Shown: piece by piece, positions 61,205-64,000 of the stretch
How the letters are laid out: every line of letters begins with the position of its first letter
Position numbering within the stretch: the first letter of the stretch is position 1
DNA from: Onchocerca volvulus
Taxonomy: Eukaryota; Nematoda; Chromadorea; Rhabditida; Onchocercidae
Length of the DNA stretch: 64,000 nt
Assembly (NCBI GenBank): GCA_000499405.2
Contig: HG738137.1
Location: 14,315,661-14,379,660 of the forward strand
Direction: 5' to 3'
The notes under the pieces: generated by a model
Database searches by the model: none
Told to the model about the DNA's origin: nothing
Seen by the model: only the letters and a program-made list of their open reading frames with translations
Position numbers and translations under genes: made by a program

Positions 61205-63579
61205 CTATTCCATTAATAAACTCCTCATTGACAAACTGACAACAATAGTTCCTCCCAATTCAACAACACAGCAAACGTTTCATACAAAGTAGTTTCATAA
61301 AAACTAAATATATCTCGCACACCGCATATTCGAACTTTGTTTACCGACATTCTCAGAAAATATACGTACGGGTTGGAGCCGAATACTGGTAGTAACTTCT
61401 TGACTGAGTTCCGGGAGTTCTCGATCTGAAAGCCGAATATTTGGGAGGTGAGTATCAATTTTCTGGAGTATACCGGTCGACGAAAATTATAAAACGAACA
61501 CAGGAATATAGTTTAACTTAATTGATTGATGGTCATGTTGTTTTGTTATTTTCCGTGATATTTGTTTTATCTCATTCCAAGCTATTCTCTCGTCGTGGTA
61601 CGATAATTTGAATTTTCCGAACATTACAATAAAAATATTATTGGGACACTATAATAAATTATTTTTATGTTAAATTATTATGATATAAGTACAACTGTTA
61701 GTAGAATTAAATTCAATTATTAGAATGCCATGTATTTTTCATCGATAATATCATTATATATCAAATATGTCTATATGTTCATTCTGTTTTCTAATTTTAT
61801 TTAAGTTTTATTTAAGCCATCATCTACCGATAAATGTTATGAATTTCAGATTCTAAATAAATTTTCTATTATTTTTCTAAAAATTAGTCAAATTTGAAAT
61901 TGGATTTTTAGAAATTTTTTTTCACCATTTAGTTTAATTTTATATCTTATCATATCGTAATGTTATCAGTTCGATTCCGACTACTTATGGTACTTTTGCA
62001 ATTTCTTTGTATTGTTAAATTACGTGAGATCATGTTTAAGTCATATCTTTATGAAAGATGACATTTACGCTTTTTGTTTTTTCTAAAAACATTATACTTC
62101 TCTTTTATGTACCAATATTAATTGATGGTTTTTTTTCACTTAATTAAATTAGATGATTCCAGTTACTAGAAGAATTTGAAAAAATTCCATGCATAAAGTA
62201 AAATTAATTATTTAGAAAATGAAGGGAAATTAGCACAAGTAAATTTATTCAAATGCCGAAAAAAATTGAATTGATTGCAGTACTAAGATATAAGTTGAAA
62301 GTACTAAATCATTTTTCATATTTCAAAAATCAAAATTATCAGATGCATTCTACATTTTAAAATGTTGAAAACTCTAAATTGTATTTAACATTTTTGCAGT
62401 TTAAGTACTAAGAGAGATATGTTTAGCACTCATGTTTTAATTTTTTTTCTCCTCTCTTTTTGCTTTTCTTGGCCAAAGTTTAGCTTGATTATTTAATTTG
62501 ATTTTGTTAATTTATAATTTTGAGTTCTAGTATCATTTTATTTATGATGATCTGGAATATCCATTACTAATTCATAATTTTTTATGTGATACATTGATAA
62601 TACTGTCATTTTCATGAAAGATAATAGTTATAAACTACATGCTAAAAACATTATACTTCTTTATTTATATGCCAAAATTAATTGATAATCTTTTTTGCTC
62701 AATTAAATTAGATATTTATAGTTCCTAGAAAAATTTGGAAAATTTTTCCACGAAAATTTTTCATTTTTTTTCTAAATTTTTTCAAAAAATTTTGCTCATA
62801 TAAAATTTAATTAATCTTTTTGTATCCACAGTACCTAATGCTACCATCTCATTATAAATAATCATTTTGGATAAATTCCATTTTGGATGGATAAATTTAT
62901 TTCTTATTAAGACTCATGCATTTCTATTATCGTCAACAAATAAATTCGAAAATGATTAGTTTGTTTGGTATATACTTGAATTTAATTTGACATATGTAAT
63001 CGATATCATGTCTGTTATTTGTTTATTGATTCATTTTTCCTCAATGCACGAGAAATTCATTAATGTTAATTTTTAAATTATTTTTTCTATTCATTTGCCA
63101 GGTTGTTAGTCCAGTATTGTAAGCCTAAATTATTACATAATGATTTCAATCATGAAAAATAATCGTTATTATTTAAAACAGAAAATAAATATACTTTTTA
63201 AATTAGTTTAGTATATCATTTTAAACTTTCAATATATCCATTATTTTTTTTCTTATCTAGCAGATGTTTTGGATGGAAAGATATTAAAGTTATGAAGATT
63301 GTTGGCTGACAATTAGGCTCATTTAATAGATATATACTTCAAACATTTCCTTATCATATAAGTAGTAAATGTTGACTTTCTTGTAGGAAAATGGAAATTA
63401 CATAATATCGATAATTAATAAAATTCGTTTTGTTTAATTCATTTGTTGGTTTTACTATTAGCCAAGTATAAATGTTTGGAAGAAGATAACGAAAACAAAT
63501 TCAGCTAATTCAAGAAAAAAATAATATTTCATGTTTAATTTCAGGAAAAATTTGAGAAAGCGATCCCTGCGGAATTGAG

Positions 63580-63610
<31 letters not shown>

Positions 63611-64000
63611 GTAAGCTGCAAGAACATTTCCATATCTTTTTTTTTTACTTATTGATAATTGAAACAGTTGGTTTGTGATTTCAGATTTTCTTTTATCTTA
63701 TCATGATTAGGCGTTTATCTTCGTAGGATATTAGTTATGATTGATTTAAGCTTTCATTTCCACCACATTTGTTAATTATAAGTCTACTTTTCTATGATAC
63801 TCGAAGATTTTATAATTTCTCATTTGTGAGCTTGTTTTGATTAATTTATTTGTGAAAATTGTTTACTATTTATCTTAGAAAATTGTGCCAATTAAGCGAA
63901 GGTTTTAGTAACAAATGGAATTAATTATATAAATTTGTGTTTCGTGTGTATTTTGTTATGAGGAAAATGAAGCATATGCATCAAGTAATCGATGATATGA
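61205..64000 (+). CDS. Probable 5' end of a further gene, running off the window
   Basis: A GC-richer stretch of about 240 bases ends in a consensus donor (GGGAG|gtgagt at 61448), as expected for a noncoding first exon. A second exon 63545-63578 has a clear acceptor (aatttcag) and donor (TTGA|gtacat). A third may begin after gttttag at 63909. It holds a four-codon upstream ORF (MELI plus I, then stop) and then ATG 63958, an open frame MRKMKHMHQVIDDM that continues past the window end. The model is built on splice sites alone; the product cannot be guessed. The minus-strand ORF at 61225-61458 overlaps the first exon and is probably its shadow. Confidence 0.35.
62083..62750. repeat. Direct repeat of ~110 bp, 559 bp apart
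   Basis: CTAAAAACATTATACTTCT starts at 62083 and again at 62642. Both continue with TTAATTGAT, AATTAAATTAGAT and CTAGAA...TTTGGAA/TTTGAAA words up to about 62190 and 62750. They lie in the putative first intron of the last gene. Confidence 0.8.
63582..63607. repeat. (AT)n microsatellite
   Basis: About 13 AT units immediately after the donor of the putative exon 63545-63578. Confidence 0.9.

Noticed and set aside
1..64000. tRNA, rRNA, CRISPR, transposase or retroelement genes
   Set aside because: None recognised on reading both strands; the repeats seen are simple, tandem or foldback without encoded enzymes.

Overview
The window is nuclear DNA of a nematode, probably a filarial-type (spirurid) worm. 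The support is a very AT-rich base composition, genes split into many short exons, nematode-style splice sites (gtaagt-like donors, ttttcag-like acceptors), and a protein-coding complement matching animal families. No prokaryotic, viral or CRISPR-like features, rRNA or tRNA genes were recognised. The exon models were built by hand from reading frame, splice sites and phase; where phases do not close, the entry says so.

Layout, left to right. 367-1347 (+): last two exons of an unidentified Q/N/S-rich protein. 3292-5975 (-): four exons forming the 3' end of an unidentified gene. 5976-15604: about 9.6 kb with no gene I can support, only microsatellites and homopolymer tracts. 15605-16168 (+): a weak three-exon small-gene candidate. 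16243-22095 (+): six exons of a four-membrane-segment protein of the proteolipid protein/M6 family, whose introns hold a minisatellite, a 0.8-kb foldback, a perfect 21-bp hairpin and a triplicated splice acceptor. 22096-24036: spacer with a GC-richer promoter-like stretch. 24037-53052 (+): one 29-kb gene with about 60 exons encoding a USP9X/fat facets-type ubiquitin-specific protease, the centrepiece of the window. 55588-57879 (-): a three-exon gene for a small secreted protein. 61205-64000 (+): probable 5' end of a further gene that runs off the window.

The USP9X-like protein is about 2,780 residues counted from the ATG at 27507, and near 2,960 with upstream coding exons starting at ATG 24262. 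That is close to the size of fly Fat facets and slightly larger than human USP9X. It keeps the large helical arm, a ubiquitin-like segment, the full catalytic domain (Cys box at 42600, two CxxC zinc pairs, His box at 45151, following Asp at 45208) and the long C-terminal helical region. The C-terminus adds a low-complexity tail with two PPxY motifs.

The most interesting signals lie in the splicing architecture of this gene: a 47-nt exitron-like segment just before the catalytic His box, a 75-nt intron open in frame, a decayed copy of a neighbouring exon, a probable GC-AG intron and two unresolved junctions. The foldback and perfect hairpin in the M6-family gene, and the tandem donors in the secreted-protein gene, are also worth checking. 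I did not find a clearly new enzymatic or defence system.
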